A DNA stretch of 64,000 nucleotides from an uncultured Bacteriovoracaceae bacterium (GCA_937923325.1 CAKZUQ010000004.1:1-64000), one strand, 5' to 3'; shown: positions 51,497 through 61,188, numbered from the stretch's first letter. Notes: a model not told the origin generated them from the letters alone. Program-made: numbers and translations.

Positions 51497-51943
51497 TTAT
51501 ATTTTCTTTTCCCATTCAATAATTTCATTATTCTTTCCAAACTTCTTACCAGTTTTTGTATAATGATGTCTCTCATTCAAAGAAATCATTCTAAAGTTAT
51601 CAAATGGACAATAATTGATAACACTGACAAGATTTTTATCATACGCAATGTCTTCAAAATGATCTTTGATCATGTGTGAAAAACCATTACCTTGAAAGTC
51701 GACACCAATCGAGGTGTTTCTAGTGTGTAGTACTTTATCTTCTTCTTTTATAAATAAAGCTGCAACCATAGAAGATTCATAATTTGCTGTATAAAGATCC
51801 CAACCATTTGCGATATACTTTTTCAAATTTTCATATGTCCAGCTTAGATCTTCATCTGAAAATGCTTTTACATTAAATTCATGGATTTTTCTAATCTCTG
51901 AATCTTCTTCTATTTTAATAAAATTTAATTTCTTTTCACTCAT
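51497..51943 (-). CDS. GNAT-like acetyltransferase
   Basis: 148 residues. VAALFIKEEDKVLHTRNTSIGVDFQGNGFSHMIKDHF shows the GNAT strand-turn with GVDFQGNG in the acetyl-CoA-binding position (usual Q/R-x-x-G-x-G/A), and the C-terminal NYCPFDNFRMISLNERHHY resembles the family's 'N..a..ly...GF'. The AGGAATTATT site precedes ATG. It is upstream of the histone-like gene with an 18-base gap, so acetylation of that protein is an attractive but unproven idea. Confidence 0.65.
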   Translation of the reverse strand: MSEKKLNFIKIEEDSEIRKIHEFNVKAFSDEDLSWTYENLKKYIANGWDLYTANYESSMVAALFIKEEDKVLHTRNTSIGVDFQGNGFSHMIKDHFEDIAYDKNLVSVINYCPFDNFRMISLNERHHYTKTGKKFGKNNEIIEWEKKI

Positions 51944-52108
51944 AATAATTCCTATACAAAGATTTTAGAATATTTGATGATCTAAATCAAACAAATAAAT
52001 TCGCAATCTAGGACAATAAATTCTATTCGTGATAACTTGCAAAAATACTTAGTAAAAATCTATGCAATTAGATCTTTTTATGAAAGCCTGATAACAAAAG
52101 TGAAAGAT

Positions 52109-53707
52109 ATGATTTATAAACAATACAAAAAATTTGAAAAAACCGTTTCCTCTCTGAAATTTGCAGTGATTATCATAATATTACTGGCATTGGCCTCAAC
52201 TTATGGGACCTTCATGGAAAGCTACCACGGTACAGAATATGCTGGTAGAGCCGTATATAAATCTTGGTGGTTTATGGCCATACAGTTCTTCATGTTTCTA
52301 AGTATATTGGTATCAACGATAGTTAGATTACCTCCAGTAAAGCGTCTATACGGCTTTTACACAATACACTCAGGCTTGATAATTATATTTATAGGGTCTT
52401 TAATCACCTACATGAATGGTATCGATGGTTCAATTGAGTTACTTCCAAACAAACCTACAAACAGAATACAGATTAATGAAGACGTTTTAAAAATACAGTT
52501 TGTTAAGGACAAAAAAGCCTTTTCTTATAGATTACCTTACACTGCATCAGAAATAGACTTAAATGGAAACTTAAAATCAGTAAAAATCAAAAAATACCTT
52601 CCATTTTCTAAGACAAAGGTAGAATGGCAAGATTCAAATCCAAAAGAAGGAAGCTCTGCAAGTTTTGCTCTTTATAATGACAACTTCTCAGAAGAACTAG
52701 TAATGTCTCTAAATCCAACCTCTGATTACAAATCCTTGGAGAAACTTGGTTTATTAAATATTCATTATATGCCAGAGCACCTCTATGATTGCTTTCTAAA
52801 AGAATCAAAGTCTGGTTATTTATTCTGGAACTTAGAAGATAATTCATGCTTTAGTGCAGAAGAAAGAAATATCAAGATAAAAAGCACTGATAACAGAACT
52901 AGATTCGTAGAATTTAAAGTAAATGGTAAAAAACAGAGGTTTTTCCCTGATTTTTCACCTATAGCCCTTAAAGATGACCTTACTAAGGATGATTCTGTTC
53001 CATTTCGTGCATTTAGCAGAAGCCTATTTAAACTAAAACCGCACCTCTTCATATTTGGAGATAAGCTCACTTACTACAAGAAAAGAAAATCAAGTTGGGT
53101 TGGAAAGAGTTTTGATGGCCAAAAACCTATAAAACTGCCATGGATGAACTTTAAAATAATCCAGACAAGATATGAGAGTGGTAAAATACCTACCCAAATT
53201 CCCTATTTTGAGAAGCCAATACAAATAAATAATGAATTAATTGAAGGTAATGTTAGGGCCTTACAGGTAGAGTTCGCTGGAGTAGATTACTGGGTAAGAT
53301 CTGATGCCCCACTCTCCATCACGAACACGAAAGAAACTATAAATTTCACAATATCTAAGAAAACTATAAATCTGCCATACGAGATAACTCTTTCTAATTT
53401 TGTAATGAAAACTGATCCCGGAACTACAAAAGCTGCAAGCTATGAAAGCTATGTCACTCTTTTAGATGGTAGAAATACTAAAGGTGCAACTGAGCATCAT
53501 GTATACATGAATACCCCACTAAAGTATGATGATTTTACCTTTTATCAATCATCTTACTTTAATCTAGATAAAGATACTTACGGAAGCGTTTTTAGTGTGA
53601 ACTTAGACCCTGGAAGACCAGTAAAGTACTTTGGGTGTATATTGCTAGTTTTTGGTAGTATTTGGCATTATTTCATCAGAAGAAAAAAACAAAAGGTAAC
53701 AAAATGA
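52109..53707 (+). CDS. resB: ResB-like cytochrome c biogenesis protein
   Basis: 532 residues from ATG 52109 (MIYKQYKKF); an earlier TTG at 52037 gives a longer form with little support. N-terminal membrane helices with SSLKFAVIIIILLALASTYGTFMESYHG and a second pair (KSWWFMAIQFFMFL, FYTIHSGLIIIFIGSLITY), a large periplasmic part, then a last helix (FGCILLVFGSIWHYFIRRK). It forms the heme-delivering partner of CcsA in system II cytochrome c maturation. The next gene overlaps by ATGA. Confidence 0.88.
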   Translation: MIYKQYKKFEKTVSSLKFAVIIIILLALASTYGTFMESYHGTEYAGRAVYKSWWFMAIQFFMFLSILVSTIVRLPPVKRLYGFYTIHSGLIIIFIGSLITYMNGIDGSIELLPNKPTNRIQINEDVLKIQFVKDKKAFSYRLPYTASEIDLNGNLKSVKIKKYLPFSKTKVEWQDSNPKEGSSASFALYNDNFSEELVMSLNPTSDYKSLEKLGLLNIHYMPEHLYDCFLKESKSGYLFWNLEDNSCFSAEERNIKIKSTDNRTRFVEFKVNGKKQRFFPDFSPIALKDDLTKDDSVPFRAFSRSLFKLKPHLFIFGDKLTYYKKRKSSWVGKSFDGQKPIKLPWMNFKIIQTRYESGKIPTQIPYFEKPIQINNELIEGNVRALQVEFAGVDYWVRSDAPLSITNTKETINFTISKKTINLPYEITLSNFVMKTDPGTTKAASYESYVTLLDGRNTKGATEHHVYMNTPLKYDDFTFYQSSYFNLDKDTYGSVFSVNLDPGRPVKYFGCILLVFGSIWHYFIRRKKQKVTK

Positions 53708-55173
53708 AATTTCTCTTATTAGCTCTATTAAGTTTAAACTTATATGCACTAAACTGTAGTGATCCAGAAATGGAGAGTATTCCTACCTTACACGAAGGAA
53801 GGATAAAAACTCTCTTAGTAACTGCAAGGACAACAGTTAAGGCCCTAACTGGAAAATCCAGTTATCAAGACATGAGTGCTATGGAACTATTTTGTATCCT
53901 AAATAACAACTCAGAAAAGTTTGACCTCCAAATTCCTATAGAGCATGTCGAGCTAAAGAAATTCTTCAAACTAGAAAAATCATCTATAAATATAAATGAT
54001 GCCATTGATAAACAAGAGCTAATACGAGTGGAAATAGTAAAACAGCAAAAGACTCAAAGCTCGTACAAAAAAGCTCTAAATAAGCTTTGGTTTAGAATGG
54101 ATAATTTTTTAAAACTTAAAGACGGACAAATTTGGCTTTTGCCAATAAAGGTTGAAGATGGCTTCTCTTGGCACACATATAAAGACATTTTAAGTAAAAC
54201 AAGTGATGTAAAAGCTCAGATCTTAAAAAGAGCAACTATTTATGATTTAACTGAAGATACAAGCTACAAACTAGAAAATAAGCTTATCAAGTACCAATTA
54301 TTCTCAGTTGCGATGCTTATATCAATACTAGCGATTGTGTTTCTAGTTGTTATAAAAAACAAAAAAATTGGTATTAGCTTATCTGCTATAACTATCATTA
54401 TTCAATTAATAGGAATTACACTTAGAGTGTTTATTTCGGGAAGAGCACCGATCACAAACATGTATGAAACAGTAATGTTCTCTGGTCTAGGAGCCCTTAT
54501 AATAGCAATGATTATTAATCTTGTTAAAAAAGATACAATCTACATACTAGGAGGATTAGGATATAATATTCTATGCCTATTTATGATGAAGTTTTCAGGT
54601 GGAATGCTTAATGAGAACATATCTCCCCTAGTGCCTGTTTTAAGAGATAATTTTTGGCTTTCAACGCATGTAACAACTATTATTTTATCTTATGCTGCAT
54701 TAGCATTAAGTTGGATGATAGCAAACATCACACTCTTTAAGCAGAGATTTGGGTCTATTACTAAAAAAGAGTATAGATATAACCAAGGACTAATTTACAC
54801 ATGTGTAATTGTAGGTACCATAATGCTATCAGCAGGTATAATACTTGGAGGAGTCTGGGCCGATTATTCTTGGGGAAGATTTTGGGGATGGGACCCAAAA
54901 GAAACCTGGTCTCTAATAGTATTACTGCTTTATATGGCACTTCTTCATGGAAAAGGAACTAATTGGATCAAACCTCATGCTTTTATCATAGCTTGTGCAG
55001 CAGGATTTATGAGTGTAATGATGGCCTGGTTCGGAGTTAACTACATACTAGCAGCAGGGCTGCACTCCTATGGATTTAGCGAGGGTGGAGCAATATTCCT
55101 AGGAAGTTTCTTTGCTGTACAGACTATTCTTATCTTAATTACGTATAAAAACAAGACCGTTTCAATTAAATAA
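53704..55173 (+). CDS. ccsA: CcsA/ResC-like heme-handling cytochrome c assembly protein
   Basis: 489 residues from ATG 53704 (AAAAGGTAACAAA upstream, overlapping the resB stop). A signal-like N-terminus and a periplasmic ~200 residues precede the C-terminal membrane part, which has the WWD heme-binding tract as WADYSWGRFWGWDPKETWSLI and flanking His (STHVTTIILSY; ALLHGKG). With ResB it exports heme and ligates it to apocytochromes. The 200-residue front is an extra domain compared with minimal CcsA. Confidence 0.92.
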   Translation: MKFLLLALLSLNLYALNCSDPEMESIPTLHEGRIKTLLVTARTTVKALTGKSSYQDMSAMELFCILNNNSEKFDLQIPIEHVELKKFFKLEKSSININDAIDKQELIRVEIVKQQKTQSSYKKALNKLWFRMDNFLKLKDGQIWLLPIKVEDGFSWHTYKDILSKTSDVKAQILKRATIYDLTEDTSYKLENKLIKYQLFSVAMLISILAIVFLVVIKNKKIGISLSAITIIIQLIGITLRVFISGRAPITNMYETVMFSGLGALIIAMIINLVKKDTIYILGGLGYNILCLFMMKFSGGMLNENISPLVPVLRDNFWLSTHVTTIILSYAALALSWMIANITLFKQRFGSITKKEYRYNQGLIYTCVIVGTIMLSAGIILGGVWADYSWGRFWGWDPKETWSLIVLLLYMALLHGKGTNWIKPHAFIIACAAGFMSVMMAWFGVNYILAAGLHSYGFSEGGAIFLGSFFAVQTILILITYKNKTVSIK

Positions 55174-55507
55174 ACCTATAAAATAGATAATAATTTACCA
55201 GCATTAACAAAATTGCTGGTAAAGTATCTAAGAGTGGATCCTTAATTCTAATTCTCACCATAGAGCCCATAAGCATAAGAGTCCCAAGACCTAACGAAGA
55301 AAGAATTCCAATTTTTGGGATATAAAATGAAGCAATAAGACCTAATCCACCTAAAAGTTCTAAGTATCCTGTCAACATTCTATATTCAAGCATCTTATAT
55401 CTAGTGAACTCATTGATCATGTGATCTGTTAAAAGAACAGATAGTCCATAGAAAATAAAAGCGATTCCAGATACACAAATAAGTATAATATCTACAGTGT
55501 TTAACAT
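55166..55507 (-). CDS. DoxX-like small membrane protein
   Basis: 113 residues, four predicted helices. TRYKMLEYRMLTGYLELLGGLGLI fits the DoxX 'G..E..gg..Li' region, and the ends are hydrophobic. The function of most DoxX proteins is unclear; some act in thiol or quinone metabolism. It overlaps the end of ccsA by 8 bases in convergent orientation. Confidence 0.65.
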   Translation of the reverse strand: MLNTVDIILICVSGIAFIFYGLSVLLTDHMINEFTRYKMLEYRMLTGYLELLGGLGLIASFYIPKIGILSSLGLGTLMLMGSMVRIRIKDPLLDTLPAILLMLVNYYLFYRFI

Positions 55508-55590
55508 TTGACTAGGATATCAAACTTCACATCTCAAACATAACTATTTAAGTTGTACAAAATATAAGTAACAAAACACAAGAGGTTAAA

Positions 55591-55929
55591 ATGAGTTTAG
55601 AAACATTACTTGAGGTCGCCAAATATGTTACAGCAGTAGCAATATTTTTTGTCTGGGTTGTAAGATATGAAAACATTGTCAAAGAGTTCAAAGAATATAA
55701 CTTACCTACATGGCTTAGAGATTTAACAGGTATCCTAAAGCTGTCTTTCGCTATCATGATTCTCAGCAAAAACGAAGAAATTATTATAATTGGAGCATCA
55801 GGTATATGCCTACTGATGCTAGCCGCTCAATTTACGCACTTAAAAGTTAATTCAAAAGTGTTTCTAAGATTACCATCCCTAATCTTACTTGGAATTACTG
55901 GGATACTAACTCTAAATTATATCTCCTAG
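55591..55929 (+). CDS. DoxX-like small membrane protein
   Basis: 112 residues, four predicted helices, AAGAGGTTAAA before ATG. LPTWLRDLTGILKLSFAIMILS and the final FLRLPSLILLGITGILTL have the same spacing as the divergent neighbour, so the pair may be diverged paralogues. It shares an 83-base divergent region with it. Confidence 0.6.
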   Translation: MSLETLLEVAKYVTAVAIFFVWVVRYENIVKEFKEYNLPTWLRDLTGILKLSFAIMILSKNEEIIIIGASGICLLMLAAQFTHLKVNSKVFLRLPSLILLGITGILTLNYIS

Positions 55930-55936
55930 AGATATT

Positions 55937-56347
55937 TTACATAGCTTTTAAATAAGAAATTAATAAGACAATGAGTCCTAATAGTATACTGAGTCCATAT
56001 GTAAGGCCAACTATTTTCTTTTTACCAGTGTTTAAGTCAACATGATTTGGCATAGCTTCATCAAAACTGGCCTTTTGAAATTCTTCTGGGACTTCATCTG
56101 TTATTCCATACTCTAAAAGTTCTCTTTTAGCTTTATTAGAGAGTGCACAAAGGTCTGTTTCAATTTCTATTGCGAGTAGGTTATTTGAAAGATCAGGCCC
56201 ATGTAGATATCTTAAATTGTTGCTTAATGAATCTTTATTAGACATTGAAATTTGCTCATCTTTAATGACTTCAAAGCTAATATTTTCATTTTCAAGAATC
56301 CTTGAAATTCCTTCAACATCTTTTTCACTGAGTGCACCAAATATCAT
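55937..56347 (-). CDS. Tail-anchored protein with DUF2007-like start
   Basis: 136 residues. The N-terminal part (MIFGALSEKDVEGISRILENENISFEVI) fits the signal-transducing DUF2007 pattern (a single small beta-alpha-beta unit); a single transmembrane helix closes the protein (LTYGLSILLGLIVLLISYL). The acidic middle is probably disordered. It converges on the DoxX-like gene with a 7-base gap. The role is unknown. Confidence 0.6.
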   Translation of the reverse strand: MIFGALSEKDVEGISRILENENISFEVIKDEQISMSNKDSLSNNLRYLHGPDLSNNLLAIEIETDLCALSNKAKRELLEYGITDEVPEEFQKASFDEAMPNHVDLNTGKKKIVGLTYGLSILLGLIVLLISYLKAM

Positions 56348-56362
56348 TTACAGCCCTTAAAT

Positions 56363-56395
56363 AAAAAAAGCGAGAGTTTATATTCCCGCTTTTTT
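56363..56395 (-). terminator. Terminator hairpin after the 415-residue-frame gene
   Basis: AAAAAAGCG pairs with CGCTTTTTT around a loop; the minus-strand end is a run of T. It ends the transcript of the gene at 56422-57615. A-T symmetry makes it work in both directions. Confidence 0.8.
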
Positions 56396-56421
56396 ACATA
56401 TATCTCTATATCAATTTTGAA

Positions 56422-57615
56422 TTAAAATAAAATGTATGGATTTTTATTTTGATCTTTAATCGCGTTTACCATGTCAGTATTTTGAATAGACTCGAAGAAA
56501 CCAAACAAAGCACCTTCATTTTTTCTTTGTTCGATATAAAAAGATTCAATAAAGTTTTGCACGTTAGATTTAATCCAACCAGGAATAGGTAAAAATCCTA
56601 ATCCAGCATTTGCCAACGATAATAACCCTCTAAATCTTTTAACTTTCGATGGTTTATCATAGTAAAAAGCTACAGGCATACTAAAGTCAAACATATGCCT
56701 ATTGTTAATAGTATCTAAAATTACTTTCTGTCCATTTACTTCACCATGTGCAAAAGCATAATTGATTCTTGAAGATCTATTATAACTAGCTCTTCTCAGT
56801 CTTGTGTTACTTGCTCTTACAACTGTAAAGAACTTATCTGCACCATATTTATCCCAGTTAGCCGCAGCTCTATTAGATTCTCTGAAATTAATTATACCTA
56901 TTTTGGATTCATAAATAGATGACCTAACTCTATCAAGTTCATTTTCTGTCATTCCAAGTTCTTGAGCTGAAAAGTTTTCAGTATAATGAAGAAGCATAGA
57001 CTGATGAAACATTCTTTGTTCTAAAACAAGGTCATGAACTTTAACAATTAAAAAGCTTGCAAAGTTTAAAAGAGGAACTGAATCGAATCTTTTCTTTGCA
57101 AAATCCAAAGCTTTTTTAACTACTTGGTAAGTTACATTTTTTCTATAGAAAAACTTTGCATCTGTTGGCTCAGCAACAATTGATAAATCTAGCATCTTCA
57201 AAGCTTTTTTAAGGTCAAATTCAAACTTTTTAAGTACATTCTTTCTATTTACTTCAGCAAAAGTTCGATCTACATCTAGGTTTGGTAAGTTTTCTAAGGC
57301 CTCTCTTACGATCCTAGGACTATCTTCATCTTGAGCAAGCATTGTATTTGAACTTGAAATTTCTTCAATAAAAGCATCTAATTCAAACTGATGAGATTTT
57401 TGTGACATTCTTTTAATCTCAGACTTTAAATCATGCTTTATTTGATTAAGATATGGTTTTAAACTAAAGCTCTTTGCCATTTTGATCATCTTTACAGACG
57501 TCAACTCTCCAGCATCATTTCTTTTAAGTTTAAAACGCTTGTTAAAAGCATCTAAAGAAGCTGCATTTGCAACCGTTAGAGACGTTAAAATCGCAAATAA
57601 TAGCGTTATTTTCAT
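56422..57615 (-). CDS. Predicted secreted protein of unknown function
   Basis: About 397 residues from ATG 57615, which has GGAGGAAACAT directly upstream; the longer frame to 57669 has none and would bury the signal peptide (MKITLLFAILTSLTVANA). The mature protein is lysine- and arginine-rich and helical (KFEFDLKKALKMLDLSIVAEP, DFAKKRFDSVPLLNFASFLIVK). No recognised motif. It is monocistronic with its own terminator. Confidence 0.75.
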   Translation of the reverse strand: MKITLLFAILTSLTVANAASLDAFNKRFKLKRNDAGELTSVKMIKMAKSFSLKPYLNQIKHDLKSEIKRMSQKSHQFELDAFIEEISSSNTMLAQDEDSPRIVREALENLPNLDVDRTFAEVNRKNVLKKFEFDLKKALKMLDLSIVAEPTDAKFFYRKNVTYQVVKKALDFAKKRFDSVPLLNFASFLIVKVHDLVLEQRMFHQSMLLHYTENFSAQELGMTENELDRVRSSIYESKIGIINFRESNRAAANWDKYGADKFFTVVRASNTRLRRASYNRSSRINYAFAHGEVNGQKVILDTINNRHMFDFSMPVAFYYDKPSKVKRFRGLLSLANAGLGFLPIPGWIKSNVQNFIESFYIEQRKNEGALFGFFESIQNTDMVNAIKDQNKNPYILF

Positions 57616-57741
57616 ATGTTTCCTCCTAAATCCATGGAATAAAAAATAAGTTTTATAAATTCTATGCATAAAGATATGAAAAAACTAGCCACCTATACAA
57701 AATGTAAGGTTTTGTTTTTTATTCTGTGTTAATAATAAAAA

Positions 57742-58620
57742 ATGATAATTCAAACACTTACAGTATCATTACTTGGTTTAAAACTAGCAGTTATACCTTT
57801 TCAATTTCCCAAAGACAGACTGTATAGACCCAATATCGATACTGGATATAAGCAATATGAAACCCTAAGCATTCACAATACAAATAAGTACGTCTTAACA
57901 TATGATGATGGCCCGCACATAACTAGAACTCCAAAAATACTGGATATTTTAAAGAAAAAAAATGTAAAAGCCACATTCTTCATAGTTACAAGTAAACTCA
58001 ACAACAAGACCTTTCCAATATTTAAACGAATCCTCGATGAAGGACATATCGCTGCAAGCCACCACCATGAACACGATAATAACAATAATCAATCTGAATC
58101 AGAATTTAAAAATAAACTTAAAGCATCCATTATAAAGCTTGCAAGCTTTTACCATAGAGCTGGTTATACATATAATAAAATATATTATAGATTTCCATAT
58201 GCTGCCTATGGTGAAAATTCTAATTACCACCACATGAATGTCATTAATGAAGTATCCAATGAGCTATTTAGTGATAACTGTATCAACTTCGCATTTTGGG
58301 ACATTGACTCTGGAGACTGGATACCTACTTTAACAGCTGAAGAAGTATTTAAAAATATCAAATCACATGATATTGGTGGTCAATACACAAGCTATAGAAT
58401 TAAGAAGATCAATGGTAAAAAGAAAATTATCAAAAAAACTGTAACTAACAACTCTCCTACTAAAGGTGGAGTTATACTAATGCATGATATTCAAGAAAGA
58501 ACTATAAAGGCGACTGAGCTATTCTTAAATTACGTAGAAAGAAATAACTATTCAATAGAAAGCTTAAATAATGTAGATGAATTTAGTTTTCAAAATAGAC
58601 GGTGTAAACTATCTCTTTAA
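57742..58620 (+). CDS. Polysaccharide deacetylase (NodB/CE4 family)
   Basis: 292 residues. VLTYDDGPH is motif 1 with catalytic Asp and metal Asp; ASHHHEHDNN is motif 2 with metal His residues; RFPYAAYG is motif 3; WDIDSGDW motif 4; VILMHDIQ motif 5 with the last His. These are all CE4 motifs, so zinc-dependent N-deacetylation of chitin, peptidoglycan or an N-acetylglucosamine polymer is expected. An N-terminal hydrophobic stretch suggests export. It ends 12 bases into the convergent gene. No ribosome site is clear. Confidence 0.92.
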   Translation: MIIQTLTVSLLGLKLAVIPFQFPKDRLYRPNIDTGYKQYETLSIHNTNKYVLTYDDGPHITRTPKILDILKKKNVKATFFIVTSKLNNKTFPIFKRILDEGHIAASHHHEHDNNNNQSESEFKNKLKASIIKLASFYHRAGYTYNKIYYRFPYAAYGENSNYHHMNVINEVSNELFSDNCINFAFWDIDSGDWIPTLTAEEVFKNIKSHDIGGQYTSYRIKKINGKKKIIKKTVTNNSPTKGGVILMHDIQERTIKATELFLNYVERNNYSIESLNNVDEFSFQNRRCKLSL

Positions 58621-59394
58621 TTTTTGCGGTCTTTGCGAAACAGGAGTTATTCCATCATGATCCATATTCCACCTATCAAGTAAATACTCCTGTCTCTCTA
58701 CTCTGTAAAATTGAAGAGAACCATCAAGAGTATTTAGCTTTGATTGAAGTTCTGACTGTAGTAATATTTTTTCTTGCTTTAATTTTAAAAGACCATCTAT
58801 GGCCAAACGTTTCTGTCTTTTAAGTTCATTAATCTTTTCATCATATTGAGCAGCAACTCTTATTTTTTCTTGCTTGTAACCCCATAAATAGTTATTAATA
58901 TTATTGAGCTGAGTTAAAAAGCCATCCTTTTTTAGCAGGAGAATTTCTCTATATTTTGAGGCCTCAAAGACTCTCATCGCCAATGTTGGAGAATGAAAGT
59001 TTAATATAACGCCCCTGGGAAAATACTTATCTTCAGAGTAGCAATTGGCGAAGTTTTTCACATATATAATAAAATAAAAATCTTCAACGCTTCTTACATT
59101 TGCTCTACACGGCAAATCAGTATCTTTAGTATTTATATTAAAACTTACTTCATCACCGGCTTTAAAAAACTTCACGTTATTATTTTCAACTTTAACTTTA
59201 AGTACTCGACCCGTTTTGTCTTTATCCGTAACTCGACCAGAGAAACTTTGATAATCAACCTTAGGGTTCATTACACTATTATTTGCTTTATCTACAAATC
59301 CATTATTGTTTAAATTAGGCAAACCTAAGTTCGCGTGAACAAAACTCATAGAAAAAAGAGATAATAATATAATTTTTTGGACACTTAGTATCAT
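58609..59394 (-). CDS. Predicted exported coiled-coil protein
   Basis: 261 residues with a signal peptide ending FVHA. Residues about 45-130 are a beta-rich part (SGRVTDKDKTGRVLKVKVEN, FKAGDEVSFNINTKDTDLPCRANV, NFANCYSEDKYFPRGVIL) with two cysteines that may pair. The C-terminal half is a coiled-coil (YDEKINELKRQKRLAIDGLLKLKQEKILLQSELQSKL). Not recognised further. It overlaps the end of the deacetylase gene. Confidence 0.7.
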   Translation of the reverse strand: MILSVQKIILLSLFSMSFVHANLGLPNLNNNGFVDKANNSVMNPKVDYQSFSGRVTDKDKTGRVLKVKVENNNVKFFKAGDEVSFNINTKDTDLPCRANVRSVEDFYFIIYVKNFANCYSEDKYFPRGVILNFHSPTLAMRVFEASKYREILLLKKDGFLTQLNNINNYLWGYKQEKIRVAAQYDEKINELKRQKRLAIDGLLKLKQEKILLQSELQSKLNTLDGSLQFYRVERQEYLLDRWNMDHDGITPVSQRPQKLKR

Positions 59395-59454
59395 AATAAC
59401 TATTATGAACCAAATTCAAGATAAATCAACTGACTGTATATATAGGAGAAAATA

Positions 59455-60099
59455 ATGGAATTTTTTATCGACACTGGAAATATTGAAGAAATTAAAGAAG
59501 CATACTCATGGGGCTTTGTTGATGGAGTTACTACTAACCCTTCTCTGGTAGCAAAAGAAGGTATTAACCAAACAACATTAATCACTGACATTGCAAAAAT
59601 TGTAGACGGTCCAATATCTGCCGAAGTAATCTCTTTAGATGCTCAAGGTATGTTAAAAGAAGCCTACGAACTAGCAAAGATTAATAAGAACATAGTAATT
59701 AAGCTTCCAATGACTAAAGACGGAATGATTGCTTGCAAAGAACTTAGTGAAAATAACATCAAAACAAACATCACACTTATATTTAGTGCTAACCAAGCTC
59801 TTTTAGCGGCTAAAAATGGTGCAACTTATGTTTCTCCCTTTTTAGGCAGACTTGAAGATATTGGCCAAAGTGGACTTGTTCTTATTACGGAGATTAAAGA
59901 GATATTTGATAATTTCGGTTTTCCAACTAAAATTTTAAGTGCATCTGTTAGACACCCAGACCATGTAAAGAATGTGGCCCTATTAGGCTCTGACGTTGCG
60001 ACAATTCCATTTAAAGTGATGAAAGCATTATTTGCTCATCCTTTAACTGACAAAGGTATTAAGCAGTTCTTAGATGATCATAAACAAGCAAATTCATAA
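59455..60099 (+). CDS. tal: Transaldolase (TalC/fructose-6-phosphate aldolase type)
   Basis: 214 residues, the short transaldolase form. [16 protein letters not shown] and [15 protein letters not shown] open the barrel; Lys83 in IVIKLPMT forms the Schiff base; [25 protein letters not shown] and ASVRHPDHV follow. It moves a dihydroxyacetone unit between sugar phosphates in the pentose phosphate pathway; a fructose-6-phosphate aldolase activity cannot be excluded. AGGAGAAAATA precedes ATG. Confidence 0.95.
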   Translation: MEFFIDTGNIEEIKEAYSWGFVDGVTTNPSLVAKEGINQTTLITDIAKIVDGPISAEVISLDAQGMLKEAYELAKINKNIVIKLPMTKDGMIACKELSENNIKTNITLIFSANQALLAAKNGATYVSPFLGRLEDIGQSGLVLITEIKEIFDNFGFPTKILSASVRHPDHVKNVALLGSDVATIPFKVMKALFAHPLTDKGIKQFLDDHKQANS

Positions 60100-60108
60100 A
60101 TAATATCT

Positions 60109-60147
60109 ATTATCTGTGCCAGCCAGCGCAAGGGTGGCACAGATAAT
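60109..60147 (+). terminator. Long hairpin after the transaldolase gene
   Basis: ATTATCTGTGCCA and TGGCACAGATAAT form a perfect 13-base stem; TGCTTTATAACTT follows. It is probably the transaldolase terminator. The rest of 60100-60339 shows nothing else. Confidence 0.7.
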
Positions 60148-60339
60148 TGCTTTATAACTTATTTACAAATAAGCAAATTAATAAAATATCCTTAATAAAA
60201 AAAAATGATAACTATTTATAATCACATTAAAATTTAAAAAAACCAACACCAAACAGACAATAATACTCAAGAATAGCAAGTACTAGCCGATAATATACAT
60301 GAGTTCACAGCTCAGGATTAAATATTGGGGATTACTTAA

Positions 60340-61146
60340 ATGAGATTTTTATTGTTTTCATTTTTATTGTTAACTTTTACTTCGTGCTTACCAAAAGAAG
60401 TTGAGCAAAGTACTAATACAAATATATCTAAGTGGGACAGATCATTTCCAATAGCACTTAGTATAAGTGATGACTTTGATTTTGTTGAGATGAATGAGAT
60501 TAGAACATCTTCAAATAGCTGGGACACAGCTCTAAATTCATCCGTTACATTAATGGACAACTCTGGAACAACAACAAGTAAATCAAATGATTTAAGATCT
60601 TATCAAGATGGAGTAATGGGAATTTATAAAATATATAGTTGGCCTAGTGATCTACCTGATAGTGCATTAGCTGTTACACAGCTATTTGGAACAAGAAGAA
60701 ACATTGGCTCATCAGATGAATACATTCAAATCAATCATGCAGATATACTAGTTAATTATGACTCTAGCTTTGAATACTACACAACATATGGATATGATCT
60801 ACAATCTGTTATAACTCATGAAATGGGACATTTTCTAGGATTACTTCATGAAAATAGCTCTCCAAGCCAATCTGTAATGTTTCCATCGATTTCAAGATGG
60901 ACACCTAACAGAGAGCCCAAAGACAACGATATTGCCAGTTTAAGAAATCTATATGACTTCAACTCTGGTAGTGTAACAGTAGCATCTAGGGGCCTGGCCA
61001 GTAGTCAATCAAACACAACAGATACACAAGCAGTGGTAATTCTTTTTGAAGCAAGAGCTGATGGCAAAGAAAACATCACTGTAAGAGATGCAAAATCAAA
61101 TAAAATTATTTCCCAAGACACCGTAGGGTGTGAACATTCAAAATAG
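60340..61146 (+). CDS. Matrixin-like zinc metalloprotease lipoprotein
   Basis: 268 residues; GGGGATTACTTAA before ATG. The lipobox FTSC gives lipidation at Cys16. The zinc site H160-E161-MG-H164-FLGLL-H170 is followed by VMFPS with the Met-turn at 180, as in matrixins (HExxHxxGxxH with H170 as third ligand). The C-terminal ~70 residues are not conserved. It should cleave proteins at the cell surface. It is transcribed alone and followed by a strong terminator. Confidence 0.9.
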   Translation: MRFLLFSFLLLTFTSCLPKEVEQSTNTNISKWDRSFPIALSISDDFDFVEMNEIRTSSNSWDTALNSSVTLMDNSGTTTSKSNDLRSYQDGVMGIYKIYSWPSDLPDSALAVTQLFGTRRNIGSSDEYIQINHADILVNYDSSFEYYTTYGYDLQSVITHEMGHFLGLLHENSSPSQSVMFPSISRWTPNREPKDNDIASLRNLYDFNSGSVTVASRGLASSQSNTTDTQAVVILFEARADGKENITVRDAKSNKIISQDTVGCEHSK

Positions 61147-61151
61147 ATAGA

Positions 61152-61188
61152 ATAATAAAAAGGAGTCACGAAGACTCCTTTTTATTAT
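61152..61188. terminator. Bidirectional terminator between convergent genes
   Basis: AATAAAAAGGAGTC and GACTCCTTTTTATT pair perfectly over 14 bases around ACGAA; T-runs lie on both strands. It serves the metalloprotease gene and the topoisomerase operon. Confidence 0.92.

Noticed and set aside
60109..60153. Palindrome after transaldolase as attachment or recombination site
   Set aside because: It is a single long stem after a gene end with no flanking integrase or tRNA, so a terminator explains it.
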